NCBI GenBank assembly: GCA_013141495.1
Contig: JABFQV010000010.1
Location: forward strand, 62,001-126,000
DNA from: Methylotenera sp.
GTDB taxonomy: Bacteria > Pseudomonadota > Gammaproteobacteria > Burkholderiales > Methylophilaceae
Reading direction: 5' to 3'
DNA length: 64,000 bases
The notes under the pieces are model-generated. The model did no database searches, was not told where the DNA came from, and saw only the letters and a list, made by a program, of their open reading frames with translations. Numbering within the stretch: position 1 is the stretch's first letter; the number at the start of each line of letters is the position of its first letter. The position numbers and the translations under genes are program-made. Shown here one piece after another: positions 1 through 8,481 of this stretch.

Positions 1-2
1 AA

Positions 3-113
3 TTGGCTTCCACTATCATTTCTGGGAAGAGCAAATGGATGACACTTGGTGGAGATCATCCTCAAGATCTTCTACCAGAACTACTTCATAAGTATATTGA
101 ATCTCTTTATTAA
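3..113 (+). CDS. Possible C-terminal end of a truncated gene
   Basis: An open frame enters from the left edge and stops at a TAA at 111-113, giving about 36 residues ending in LLPELLHKYIESLY. I do not recognise the family. A second frame (from position 2) is also open for about 30 codons, so the reading frame is uncertain. The following 85 bp to the methyltransferase start hold nothing I can name. Only the sequence left of the window would decide whether this is a real gene end. Confidence 0.25.
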   Translation: MASTIISGKSKWMTLGGDHPQDLLPELLHKYIESLY

Positions 114-198
114 TGCGCAATGAGCAATTAATTAACCTTAGTTAGACTACCTTACAACTCAGTTGAAATCCACCATATAAAAACAGAAACTAGAAAAT

Positions 199-900
199 AT
201 GAATGCAACTTCCCCCTTTATTGAGGAGACTCGATTTGGCAACTGGTTCCTTAAGACTGATGTGTGGCGCGTTAGTGTTCTATGCCGTGCACTTAATGAT
301 TTAAATCATCTGACACCCGAAAATAGCATTCCAAACCGCCCACGAATTCTCGATATTGGCTGTGGTTTTGGCCATTCGTTTGGTGAGTTAGCTACACGAT
401 TCTCACCCGAATTAATCCTAGGTGTAGATGCCGATCCGGGTTTGTTTGAGCGTGCAAGTAGTGCTGCTAAGAATTGTGTGAGCGATGTTAAACTTCACGC
501 TGCAAATGCGGCACATATGGATTTACCTGACGCTGAATTTGATGTCGTTTTCTGTCACCAGACATTTCATCACATTGTTGAGCAAGAAGCTGCAATGGCT
601 GAGTTCTTCCGCATTTTGAAGCCAGGTGGGGTGTTATTATTTGCAGAATCGACAAAACGCTATATTCACTCTTTGCCAATAAGGCTACTGTTTCGACATC
701 CTATGGAAGTACAAAAAACGGCTGAAGAGTATCTTGCCATCATTCGGGCGGCTGGATTCAATTTGCCTGATGAAAGAATCTCTACACCCTATTTTTGGTG
801 GAGTCGCCCAGACATCGGCTTTCTTGAATGGATAGGTTTATCTGTACCTGAAAAAAGAGAAGAGACCTTGGTAAATGCAGTAGCCATAAAACCTTTATAA
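199..900 (+). CDS. Class I SAM-dependent methyltransferase (type 11)
   Basis: The 233-residue product has a class I methyltransferase fold. The SAM-binding motif I is ILDIGCGFGHSFGEL near residues 50-65, followed by an acidic GVDAD strand end and a motif IV/post-I segment EFDVVFCHQTFHHI near 113-126, then LKPGGVLLF. The substrate cannot be read from the sequence. It is transcribed toward the minus-strand pigment cluster and ends 60 bp from the cluster's last gene. Some aryl polyene clusters carry a methyltransferase for the aryl head group, so a role in the same pathway is possible, but the opposite orientation and separate transcription leave this open. There is no strong Shine-Dalgarno before the ATG. 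Confidence 0.8.
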   Translation: MNATSPFIEETRFGNWFLKTDVWRVSVLCRALNDLNHLTPENSIPNRPRILDIGCGFGHSFGELATRFSPELILGVDADPGLFERASSAAKNCVSDVKLHAANAAHMDLPDAEFDVVFCHQTFHHIVEQEAAMAEFFRILKPGGVLLFAESTKRYIHSLPIRLLFRHPMEVQKTAEEYLAIIRAAGFNLPDERISTPYFWWSRPDIGFLEWIGLSVPEKREETLVNAVAIKPL

Positions 901-960
901 GGTAGCTGGTTAATACATCCAACCAAGTTCTTATCTTACAATTCAATATTATTCAAACTG

Positions 961-1401
961 CTACTTAAGCTTAACTACCGTACCCTTCAGCGCTACGCCT
1001 GTTGTAAATGTGCCATTGCCGCACATATATTGCGTCTCACTACTACGTTCTATATTTTTATAATTGCTCATGATGTTAATTACAGCATCACCGCCTTCTT
1101 TCAACGCACGTTCTTGCAACTCAAGTGCAGCACTTAAAAACACCCACTCACAGGCCTCTTTATCAGTTTTATTAAAGCCATTGGTCTTTTTGTTCGTTTT
1201 CCACTCACCTTGTTCCTTAGCTACTTTAGGATGCTTTTGGCTACCAAAATATAGTTTAATATCTGGGTTAAGTTTTTCTTTTGCGGCAGGGGTATTCAAA
1301 GCATCCTCTAACGGAAACATCTCTTGATCATTACGTGCTGAGGCATTGCCGCTTACGACTAAAGCCATCAGCAAAGCAGTTATTTGTAAAAAACAATTCA
1401 T
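961..1401 (-). CDS. Secreted protein of the family often mislabelled excinuclease subunit
   Basis: The 146-residue protein begins with a signal peptide (MNCFLQITALLMALVVSGNASA, about residues 1-22). The mature part contains the signature GSQKHPKVAKEQGEWKTNKK, a conserved KEACEWVFLSAA helix, and two cysteines around residues 84 and 126. From memory this resembles a small periplasmic family that databases often carry under the misleading name excinuclease ABC subunit A. It has no ATPase or UvrA features. It is the last gene of the leftward cluster, 51 bp beyond the extra ketosynthase, and is probably co-transcribed with it. Function is unknown; a cell-envelope role linked to pigment placement is inference. 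Confidence 0.7.
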   Translation of the reverse strand: MNCFLQITALLMALVVSGNASARNDQEMFPLEDALNTPAAKEKLNPDIKLYFGSQKHPKVAKEQGEWKTNKKTNGFNKTDKEACEWVFLSAALELQERALKEGGDAVINIMSNYKNIERSSETQYMCGNGTFTTGVALKGTVVKLK

Positions 1402-1452
1402 TTATATTCCTAATTTATTTATTGATAATAACGTTTGTATAAAAAACGTAGG

Positions 1453-2664
1453 CTATGAAACAGACATACGACGAAAAATTAAACTGGCATTCGTTCCACC
1501 AAATCCAAAGCTATTTGACATCGCCGTATCAACTTGCTGATCAATACTCTTGGTCAATATAGGCAAGCCTGCGGCAAGCGGATCGATCTGTTCGATATTA
1601 GTACAACCCGCAAGAAAGCCGCGTTCAAGCATCAGCAATGTATAAATAGCTTCATGTACCGCTGCTGCTGCAATTGGATGCCCCGTCAGGCCTTTAGTTG
1701 AAGAAATGATGGGTACGGCATCACCAAATACATCACTTATAGCATTAAGCTCACAAGTATCACCCAGCTTTGTAGACGTTGCATGGGCATTAATGTAATC
1801 AACAACGCCCCCCGCTTCATCTAGCGCTAAACGCATGGCTCTCGCAGAACCGCTACTAGAGGGTGTTACCATATCAAGGCCATCTGAACATGTCCCATAG
1901 CCAACGACTTCTGCATAAATATGTGCGCCTCTGTGTAGCGCATGCTCCAACTCTTCAAGTACTAGAATGCCAGCGCCGCCGGCTATGACAAAACCATCAC
2001 GACTGACATCGAAAGGGCGAGATGCTGTTGAATCATTTCGCCCAGTTGAAAGAGCACCCATTGCATCAAAAAGTGCTGTTGATGTCCAGCGCACTTCTTC
2101 TGCACCACCAACAATAACAACATCCTGTTTTCCGAACTGAATCAACTCAGTACCGTAGCCAATACAATGTGCAGATGTAGCGCAGGCTGAGGTCATTGAA
2201 CAACTAGTACCATGCATGCCAAAAGCCGTTGATAAACATGCAGACGTTGTGCTTCCCATTACGCGAGGCACTGCATAAGGCAGCACTTTACTTAGACCGC
2301 TTTTTCTAAGCACATCTATTGATGCAATGTGCTCAAACGGGGAGCCAACACCAGACCCGACAACCAATCCAGTGCGTGGGCTGGATAATGTTTGATTGCT
2401 CAAACCACTGTCTTCTAAAGCGCGTCGCATTGCATGGTAAGCATAAATAGAAGCATCCCCCATGAATCGACGATATTTTCGATCTATGGCTGGTTCACTA
2501 CTAACATCCGGGATGCCGGCAACACAGCTGTGGAGGCCAAGTTCAGCGTATTCTGGCACGTACTTTACACCAGAGCGACCAAGACGCAATGACTGCTCGA
2601 CTACGTCTAAGTCATTACCAATGCAGGATATGATGCCCATTCCCGTAACGACAACTCGACGCAT
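1453..2664 (-). CDS. Additional beta-ketoacyl-ACP synthase (FabF/KAS II type)
   Basis: This 403-residue protein is a full-length condensing enzyme that extends acyl-ACP chains by decarboxylative Claisen condensation. The Cys-His-His triad is intact: C161 in TSACATS, H294 in NAHATST, and H329 in KGLTGHP. The start MRRVVVTGMG is typical of FabF proteins. It follows the two lipoproteins and the secreted protein at the distal end of the aryl polyene cluster and is the fourth KS-fold gene there, beside the ApeC-, ApeO- and ApeR-like proteins. Whether it makes the polyene, primes it, or makes a separate acyl chain for the lipid anchor cannot be read from sequence. It is not the housekeeping fabF by context. 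Confidence 0.85.
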   Translation of the reverse strand: MRRVVVTGMGIISCIGNDLDVVEQSLRLGRSGVKYVPEYAELGLHSCVAGIPDVSSEPAIDRKYRRFMGDASIYAYHAMRRALEDSGLSNQTLSSPRTGLVVGSGVGSPFEHIASIDVLRKSGLSKVLPYAVPRVMGSTTSACLSTAFGMHGTSCSMTSACATSAHCIGYGTELIQFGKQDVVIVGGAEEVRWTSTALFDAMGALSTGRNDSTASRPFDVSRDGFVIAGGAGILVLEELEHALHRGAHIYAEVVGYGTCSDGLDMVTPSSSGSARAMRLALDEAGGVVDYINAHATSTKLGDTCELNAISDVFGDAVPIISSTKGLTGHPIAAAAVHEAIYTLLMLERGFLAGCTNIEQIDPLAAGLPILTKSIDQQVDTAMSNSFGFGGTNASLIFRRMSVS

Positions 2665-2702
2665 TAAACAAGCACCTGAATAAAATTGATTAAAAAGTTT
2701 AG

Positions 2703-3116
2703 TTAGAGCTTAAGCAGCTCAATATTGATATCGTTTTTCAGATTTTCTACCCATACATTGTAAAACGGATGGATCATCGCCTGACCGTTATTGACTTCAT
2801 ATTTCATTACAGCACTATCTTTATAGTGTATTGAATATTTACTGGCTTCATAATTAATTTTAACAACTACTGTATGTTTACGAACGACAATGGTTGCCGT
2901 TAATGAACCATCCGCAGCATCTTCTACTTTCCAACCTTTGACCGCAGCACCTACACGTATTGCTTGCTTAACTTGATCTATCTCAGCTACTTTGTTGCTG
3001 CCGGTAACAATCGCAATGTTTTCATAATTAACAAGCGGAACTGCTGAACGGGCTGCATAGGTATTCGTAGAAAGCATAGCTAAACAAATTAAAAAAACGA
3101 ACTTTACAAATTTCAT
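2703..3116 (-). CDS. Small secreted protein of unknown function
   Basis: I place the start at 3116, where a clear AAGGAG lies six to ten bases upstream and a signal peptide begins (MKFVKFVFLICLAMLSTNTYA). An earlier in-frame start at 3200 would overlap the upstream lipoprotein gene and give a poor N-terminus. The mature protein is about 115 residues with a strand-rich stretch (IVVRKHTVVVKINYEASKYSI) that looks like a small beta-sheet domain. I do not recognise the family. It sits between a lipoprotein and the extra ketosynthase in the tail of the pigment cluster, so a periplasmic or outer-membrane accessory role is a reasonable guess. Confidence 0.65.
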   Translation of the reverse strand: MKFVKFVFLICLAMLSTNTYAARSAVPLVNYENIAIVTGSNKVAEIDQVKQAIRVGAAVKGWKVEDAADGSLTATIVVRKHTVVVKINYEASKYSIHYKDSAVMKYEVNNGQAMIHPFYNVWVENLKNDINIELLKL

Positions 3117-3138
3117 TGATATCTCCTTGGTTGATTTA

Positions 3139-3771
3139 TTAAATATTATTGGCAATTTCAGGCGCAGAAAATAATTCTTCAATTTTCTTACGGAAGGCAA
3201 TCGGTACTGCTTTACGTGAATGCTCAGGAGGATTCATTGCACTCCCTCCCAGGTTTTCTGAGCCAGAAATTTTCTTAGATGAAATGACTTTTCCATCCAC
3301 ATCAATGACTAGCGCCCGGACATCATAGGTTAAGGTGGTACTCATATAAGTATCAGCCTTCCATTCATTCAACTCGATAAGTACGGCTTTGCCGTTAGTT
3401 GCTGCAAGTAGTTTAATTGCTGCCACTTCATCAATCCCAACTGGGATATTGATTGCGCTAACGTTCACCCCACTGTTTGATAATGCAGCCTGTATTGATT
3501 TACTGATGTCATCAGCTAGAGGCGCTCCGGATGCTGTTCTAACAATAAAAGGATTACCGAACCCACCACGTGACAGCCCTACAAAGTTTTCTGGCTTCTC
3601 TTTAGTAACAACATACAGGCGCCGATCCTGAACGCCAATACCGAGTTTCGACCCAGTAGTGGCCTTTATTTGTAAGGCAGTATTGCTGTACTGATGGGTA
3701 ACGCCTACCGCGCAACCTCCAAGTATTGAAAACAGAAAAATAGCGATGAATATATTGATAAATCGGAGCAT
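3139..3771 (-). CDS. Lipoprotein of unknown function
   Basis: The 210-residue protein opens with a lipoprotein signal: MLRFINIFIAIFLFSILGGC, the lipobox being LGGC with the modified cysteine at residue 20. Gly at the +3 position and absence of Asp at +2 would allow sorting to the outer membrane by the Lol system. The rest contains an alpha/beta domain with KAVLIELNEWKADTY, a pattern seen in small envelope lipoproteins with a YajG- or FlgT-like fold, but I cannot assign a family. It lies between another lipoprotein and a secreted protein in the tail of the aryl polyene cluster, all in one orientation with short gaps. Confidence 0.65.
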   Translation of the reverse strand: MLRFINIFIAIFLFSILGGCAVGVTHQYSNTALQIKATTGSKLGIGVQDRRLYVVTKEKPENFVGLSRGGFGNPFIVRTASGAPLADDISKSIQAALSNSGVNVSAINIPVGIDEVAAIKLLAATNGKAVLIELNEWKADTYMSTTLTYDVRALVIDVDGKVISSKKISGSENLGGSAMNPPEHSRKAVPIAFRKKIEELFSAPEIANNI

Positions 3772-3833
3772 GATTTTCCTTAGGTGTTATTAATTAATAC
3801 AAACTGTAGCTCTGTTATGCTAATAACGGGTTC

Positions 3834-4274
3834 TCAATGGCGCATATCATCTGGAAAGAGTTGGTTTACAAGTTCTGTAATTTTGTTCTCGGCATCAACA
3901 AACTTACTCAAATTCCCATCCCCACTTAGCGCATCATAAGTAGCTTCACCGATTGGCTTTCCATTTTTATAAACCATAATCTCAGCTAATGCCATATATA
4001 AAGCCAGATCCCACTTCCATCTGGCATTATAAGTTGAAGTAACCGGGCAATCGACCAATGAAGCCGATGGGGAAAGCTGCTTCACCACATAACCCTTTCT
4101 AGTCAGCACCCTGCTATAGGTTTCCAGAAAGCCTGGTTTTACTGCAGGTTTCTCGATAATACAGATTTGTTTATCATCAAAACGCTCTACAGGCTTTACA
4201 TTCTGATGAATAGCACAACCAGAAAAAACAGTAACTAATAGCAATAATGTAAAAACTCTGGAGGATTTAACCAT
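3834..4274 (-). CDS. Lipoprotein, resembles the Sbal_3080 family
   Basis: The 146-residue protein has a lipoprotein signal peptide with lipobox FSGC (cysteine about residue 20) followed by AIHQN, compatible with outer-membrane sorting. The mature part includes an internal KQICIIEKPAVKPGFLE segment and an ARWKWDLALYMALAEI segment; from memory these match a small lipoprotein family named after Sbal_3080. Two further cysteines, near residues 38 and 76, could form a disulfide. It starts 12 bp downstream of the apeR-like gene, so it is almost certainly co-transcribed with the pigment cluster. Its role is not known. Confidence 0.6.
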   Translation of the reverse strand: MVKSSRVFTLLLLVTVFSGCAIHQNVKPVERFDDKQICIIEKPAVKPGFLETYSRVLTRKGYVVKQLSPSASLVDCPVTSTYNARWKWDLALYMALAEIMVYKNGKPIGEATYDALSGDGNLSKFVDAENKITELVNQLFPDDMRH

Positions 4275-4286
4275 AATATTTTTTCT

Positions 4287-5513
4287 TTAAAATATCCGTT
4301 TAAGAATAATTGATGTATTTATGCCACCAAATGCAAAGTTATTACTTATCACGTACTCCAAGTCGAGATTTCGACTCTTGTCTATAATGTAATCAAGGTC
4401 AGCACAGGCGGGGTCTGGATTAGTGAGGTTGAGTGTAGGTGAAAACCATTGATTTCGCATCATTTCAATAGCCCACCATGCTTCAATTGCCCCGCATGCA
4501 CCAAGCGTGTGCCCAAGATAACTCTTCATGGAGCTGATTGGTGTGTGATTACCGAACATGCGGGCGGTCGCATGACTCTCGGCAACATCACCTCTGTCGG
4601 TTGCCGTGCCGTGTGCGCTGACGTAACCAATCGCTGTTGCTGGTAGATTCGCATCATCAAGAGCTGACTGCATGGCAATCGCCATCGTGTCAGTTTCTGG
4701 CTGGGTGATGTGTCTACCGTCAGAATTACATGCAAACCCGACGATCTCCGCATATATCCTGGCACCACGCGCTTTTGCATGTTCATATTCTTCCAGCACC
4801 AGCGTTGCTGCGCCTTCGCCTATCACCAGACCATCTCGATCTCGATCAAAAGGTCGCGGCGTTTCTTTTGGTTCTGCATTACGGCTGCTGGTAGCAAACA
4901 TCGTGTCAAACACGGCAGAGCTTGGGCCGGACATTTCTTCTGCACCACCCGCGAGCATCATTACCTGGCGTCCGAAACGGATGGCTTCATAAGCGTAACC
5001 TATGCCCTGGCTGCCAGATGTGCAGGCACTTGAGGTGGGAATGATTCTTCCCTTTAGCCCAAAAAATACACCGATATTAACGGCGGTAGTGTGCGGCATC
5101 ATCTGTATATAACTTGTCGAAGTAACGCCTTGCATTGACCCGGTTTCAAGCATGTTGCCGAACACGCGTACAGGATCAACACTGCCGGAAGATGAGCCGT
5201 AGGCAACACCCATACTTCCGTTAGTTATTTCTGGGCTATCTAGCAAACCAGCATCGGCCAAGGCTAGCTCACTCGCGCGCACCGACATCAGCGCGACGCG
5301 TCCCATTGAACGTATCATCTTGCGTGGGTAATGTTCCGGCGTAACAAAATCATCAATTGGTGCACCTATTCTTGTGTTCAGCGCATCAAAATAATCCCAT
5401 TCAGGCATGTAACGCACCGCATTACGCTGCGCACGCAGATTAGCTTCAACTTTATTCCAACTATCCCCAAGTGCCGTAATGCCGGCCATGCCAGTTACAA
5501 CAACCCTCTTCAT
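4287..5513 (-). CDS. apeR: Aryl polyene beta-ketoacyl synthase (ApeR-like)
   Basis: This 408-residue condensing enzyme has the complete triad C164 (TSSACTSG), H301 (SAHGTATD) and H335 (SYLGHTLGA), with the FabF-like N-terminus MKRVVVTGMAG. In the characterised aryl polyene systems a second ketosynthase of this type works beside the KS/chain-length-factor pair, probably in initiation or early elongation of the polyene on an ACP. The start codon overlaps the stop of the upstream ketoreductase gene (ATGA at 5510-5513), showing translational coupling. The symbol follows the published apeA-apeR order as I remember it and the position of this gene after the ketoreductase. Confidence 0.85.
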   Translation of the reverse strand: MKRVVVTGMAGITALGDSWNKVEANLRAQRNAVRYMPEWDYFDALNTRIGAPIDDFVTPEHYPRKMIRSMGRVALMSVRASELALADAGLLDSPEITNGSMGVAYGSSSGSVDPVRVFGNMLETGSMQGVTSTSYIQMMPHTTAVNIGVFFGLKGRIIPTSSACTSGSQGIGYAYEAIRFGRQVMMLAGGAEEMSGPSSAVFDTMFATSSRNAEPKETPRPFDRDRDGLVIGEGAATLVLEEYEHAKARGARIYAEIVGFACNSDGRHITQPETDTMAIAMQSALDDANLPATAIGYVSAHGTATDRGDVAESHATARMFGNHTPISSMKSYLGHTLGACGAIEAWWAIEMMRNQWFSPTLNLTNPDPACADLDYIIDKSRNLDLEYVISNNFAFGGINTSIILKRIF

Positions 5514-6241
5514 TAGACAATGCCCCCATTTACACCTATCACTTGACGTGTAATGTATGAGGCTTCATCCGACATCAAAAAAGAGACGGTAGCAGCTACT
5601 TCCTCGGCTTGACCAACGCGATTCATTGGAACCATTTTCAGTGCTTCATCCAGCGGAAGATCATCCGTCATCTCGGTTGCGATCAGTCCTGGGGCAACGC
5701 AGTTAACGGTGACCTTTCTACTGGCCAACTCAACTGCAAGCGCTTTAGTTGCACCAATAAGACCAGCCTTGGCAGCGCTATAATTTACTTGCCCACGATT
5801 TCCCATGACGCCGGAAACAGACGCCAGTGTCACAATTCTGCCACCTTGTTTCATGCGCAGCATAGGCATAGTCAGCGGATGTACTACGTTAAAAAACCCG
5901 TTCAGACTAGTATCTAACACCAGATCCCAGTCTTCATCAGACAACGCCGGAAACGCAGCATCTCGCGAGATTCCTGCATTGCAGACAATGCCATAGTAAG
6001 CCCCATTTTTCTCTATATCAGACTCTAGCGCAGCTCGGCAGGACTCTCTGTCACACACATCGAATTGAAGAACTGTTGCACTTCCGTTTAAGGCAATAAT
6101 CTCGTTAGCCACAGCATCTGCTCCAGCACGTCCGCTACGGCAGTGTACAGTGACAGCAAAGCCGTCACGCGCCAGACGTAAAGCAATAGATCGGCCTATG
6201 CCACGGCTAGACCCTGTAATCAAAACGCGTCTGGAATTCAT
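5513..6241 (-). CDS. apeQ: 3-ketoacyl-ACP reductase of the aryl polyene cluster (ApeQ, FabG-like SDR)
   Basis: This 242-residue short-chain dehydrogenase/reductase has the NADPH-binding glycine motif GSSRGIG at residues 10-16, the structural CNAG motif near 87-90, and the catalytic Ser141-Tyr154-Lys158 arrangement (YSAAK). It would reduce the beta-keto group on the ACP-bound chain after each condensation, before dehydration by the ApeI/ApeP-type proteins. The gene overlaps both neighbours by four bases (ATGA at 6238-6241 and at 5510-5513), so it is translationally coupled inside the operon. Length and motifs fit the FabG family; the cluster context separates it from the fatty-acid housekeeping enzyme. 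Confidence 0.9.
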   Translation of the reverse strand: MNSRRVLITGSSRGIGRSIALRLARDGFAVTVHCRSGRAGADAVANEIIALNGSATVLQFDVCDRESCRAALESDIEKNGAYYGIVCNAGISRDAAFPALSDEDWDLVLDTSLNGFFNVVHPLTMPMLRMKQGGRIVTLASVSGVMGNRGQVNYSAAKAGLIGATKALAVELASRKVTVNCVAPGLIATEMTDDLPLDEALKMVPMNRVGQAEEVAATVSFLMSDEASYITRQVIGVNGGIV

Positions 6242-6705
6242 GAAAGACTTTCCTGCAAGAATGTTTGAAAATTATCTGGCTCAAATACTTTTAGCGTCGC
6301 TTCGGCCAATAGCGTATCGCCGTTTTTTATATTGCAGTCATAAGCAGCTATACCACTGATGTCTTGATAAAAAATAGTAGTATGAATCTGAAGCGGGATA
6401 TTAGCGGTGAAAATAGGTACTGTAGCACTATAACGTCTAGCACCTACAAGCACACCATTTTTTTGCGGCTTCCCTTCGCTGCGTTTTAACACGCCAACAT
6501 GTGCAGCCACGGCCTGCGCCATGAGTTCCAAACCTATCCATGCGGGCATATTACCTTCTGCATCTGCGTACCAAGTGTCGCTCTTGGGCGAGTACTCTGC
6601 AATTAGAGACTCATTGTTGAACTCAATCAAACGGTCAATTAAGAGCATATTGCCACGGTGTGGCAGTACGTCTTCAATAGGAGGGAGTTGGGTGCGGGTT
6701 GTCAT
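6238..6705 (-). CDS. apeP: Hotdog-fold 3-hydroxyacyl-ACP dehydratase (ApeP-like)
   Basis: The product is about 155 residues from the chosen ATG at 6705. The motif VLPHRGNMLLIDR near the N-terminus carries the FabZ/FabA-type catalytic histidine, and PAWIGLELMAQAVAAHVG forms the central hotdog helix with an acidic residue. In characterised aryl polyene pathways this dehydratase acts as a partner of the smaller ApeI-type protein to form each trans double bond. An alternative ATG at 6741 would overlap the upstream ketosynthase by 17 bp; neither start has a strong Shine-Dalgarno, so the start is uncertain by 12 codons. The stop overlaps the ketoreductase start. Confidence 0.8.
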   Translation of the reverse strand: MTTRTQLPPIEDVLPHRGNMLLIDRLIEFNNESLIAEYSPKSDTWYADAEGNMPAWIGLELMAQAVAAHVGVLKRSEGKPQKNGVLVGARRYSATVPIFTANIPLQIHTTIFYQDISGIAAYDCNIKNGDTLLAEATLKVFEPDNFQTFLQESLS

Positions 6706-6724
6706 CGTTAAATGATAAATTAGA

Positions 6725-7906
6725 TTAGCGGCTTTCACCAATAATTAAGCTCGCATTACTTCCCCCAAAAGCGAAAGAATTACTCATGCATATACCTGGA
6801 GCATTGCTGTTAAATACTTGCTCATGATTAGTGAGATTAAGCGATGGTATATCAGGGTCAACCTGTCCATCCCATACATGCGGCGGCAATTTATTCGCCT
6901 GTAATGCCAGCAAACAAAAAGCCAACTCCGTTGCACCGGCTGCGCCAAGTGTATGCCCTGTTAGCGGCTTGGTGCCGCTTGAAGCAACGCCATCTGGAAA
7001 AACTCGCGCAACTGCGCGGCTCTCCATTTCATCATTCTTGAATGTTGCAGTGGCATGTAGATTCAAATATCCGACAGAACTTTCAATAATTCCAGCATCT
7101 TTCAGCGCTGATCGCATCGCCTGTTCCGCACCACGCCCTTCTGGGTGAGGTGCAGACATGTGATAGGCATCACTGCTTTCACCTATACCTAACAACTCAA
7201 TTGCTGCATCCTCTTTACTCAACAGAAATAACGCGGCACCTTCTCCAATGTTAATACCATTGCGATTGCGGCTCATGGGGTTAGTTAGCTCTGCCGTCAT
7301 CGACTCAAGAGAAGCAAAACCATTCACAGTGGTTCGGCATAAGGAATCAACGCCGCCTACCAGTACGGCATCACAGATACCATGCTTCAATAAATCACGG
7401 GCCGACTGAAATGCCTTTGCACTCGAGGTACAAGCTGTACAAATAGTGTATGCGGGCCCACTTAGTTCAAGATATTTAGCTAAAAAGACTGCGGGCATTC
7501 CAATCTCTTGCTGTGTGTAACTGTATGTAGCAGGAAACGAGCCACTATGGCGATGAGCGGCAAAGGCCGCCTCGCCTTCAGACATTCCTGAAGTGCTGGA
7601 GCCGAGCACGACACCTATCCGCGATCTGCCATAGCGTGTTACGGCAGTTTCTACAGCGTTCTCAATCTGCCCTAATGCCGTCAGTAATAGTTGATTATTA
7701 CGGCAGCTAAAGTTCAGCAAATGCACTGGCACAATATCTAATACACCTCGAGCACGGCCGACGCGAGCCTGTCCATTGAGAAGCAATCCTTCCTCAAGCA
7801 CCATTCCACTGGTATCAGCCATAAAAAGTCGCTCAGATACTTCAGCTACACCACTACCAAGTGCATTGATAATACCTAGTGCCTGAACATAACACTGCTG
7901 GCTCAT
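6725..7906 (-). CDS. apeO: Aryl polyene beta-ketoacyl synthase (ApeO-like, KS of the KS/CLF pair)
   Basis: This 393-residue ketosynthase keeps its catalytic residues: C159 in TACTSS, H284 in NLHATAT, and H318 in PLTGHTLG. In the described type II-like aryl polyene system ApeO pairs with the shorter, Cys-lacking ApeC protein, and the pair extends the chain. The start overlaps the end of the upstream lipoprotein gene by four bases (ATGA at 7903-7906). It begins MSQQCYVQALGIINALG, which differs from the FabF-like start of the other two KS genes here and fits the ApeO branch. The symbol rests on position and on the active-site pattern. Confidence 0.85.
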   Translation of the reverse strand: MSQQCYVQALGIINALGSGVAEVSERLFMADTSGMVLEEGLLLNGQARVGRARGVLDIVPVHLLNFSCRNNQLLLTALGQIENAVETAVTRYGRSRIGVVLGSSTSGMSEGEAAFAAHRHSGSFPATYSYTQQEIGMPAVFLAKYLELSGPAYTICTACTSSAKAFQSARDLLKHGICDAVLVGGVDSLCRTTVNGFASLESMTAELTNPMSRNRNGINIGEGAALFLLSKEDAAIELLGIGESSDAYHMSAPHPEGRGAEQAMRSALKDAGIIESSVGYLNLHATATFKNDEMESRAVARVFPDGVASSGTKPLTGHTLGAAGATELAFCLLALQANKLPPHVWDGQVDPDIPSLNLTNHEQVFNSNAPGICMSNSFAFGGSNASLIIGESR

Positions 7907-8481
7907 TGCACACGCTCTATTTCTGGCAGGGTTTCTATATCAAGCATTAGTCCGGCCGTTGGAAATGAAAGATGAAATTTGTTGCTGGGCGTATCTGCAT
8001 TCACATAATGCACATCTAATACCAGCTTATTATTGGACAAATAACGCCTATGACCGGCACTTTCCTCCAGTAACAGCGCTTCGCCTAACCCTTTACGCAC
8101 ACTCTCAACCGGCCATAGTGCCAATTGTATCATCGCAATCATTAGCGCCGGATCAAGCCGTGAATCAGGTGACAGAACTGCTTTCGCCTCATCATTATCG
8201 TAATCAATATGCACCAGTTTATGGCCAAATGGCGTTAAGCCAATCAGCTGCATATCAACAGCATTTACTGCAACTTCAGTCACCATCGTTTCACTCTTAT
8301 TGTTAATCGTGGCCTCTATTTTTTGCTGCATCTCAAATGGCGCTACTGCTGAAGTCGGCTGCAAGCAATATCGCCCATTACCCATTAAGTTTGTGCAACG
8401 CGAATCTTGTTTAGCACACGATGTACTTAATAGCATTATAGTAAAAAGCACGACTAATGCCTGACGGAAAGGTTTATGCAT
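7903..8481 (-). CDS. apeN: DUF3261-type lipoprotein of the aryl polyene cluster (ApeN-like)
   Basis: From the ATG at 8481 the protein is 192 residues with a lipoprotein signal whose lipobox is LSTSC, followed by AKQDSRC. This start overlaps the exporter stop by eight bases; the longer frame to 8532 places 17 hydrophilic and aromatic residues before the signal and is unlikely. The mature part is a beta-rich domain, resembling the LolB-like fold proposed for DUF3261 proteins. With the LolA-like protein upstream it would form a dedicated periplasm-to-outer-membrane lipid route for the pigment. That role is inferred from the cluster and fold, not from a catalytic motif. Confidence 0.75.
   Translation of the reverse strand: MHKPFRQALVVLFTIMLLSTSCAKQDSRCTNLMGNGRYCLQPTSAVAPFEMQQKIEATINNKSETMVTEVAVNAVDMQLIGLTPFGHKLVHIDYDNDEAKAVLSPDSRLDPALMIAMIQLALWPVESVRKGLGEALLLEESAGHRRYLSNNKLVLDVHYVNADTPSNKFHLSFPTAGLMLDIETLPEIERVQ

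Noticed and set aside
199-900. Methyltransferase as a firm member of the pigment cluster
   Set aside because: It is on the other strand, lies beyond the last cluster gene, and nothing in its sequence shows an aryl substrate.
961-1401. UvrA/excinuclease function
   Set aside because: The protein has a signal peptide, is 146 residues and lacks ATPase motifs; the database name is misleading.
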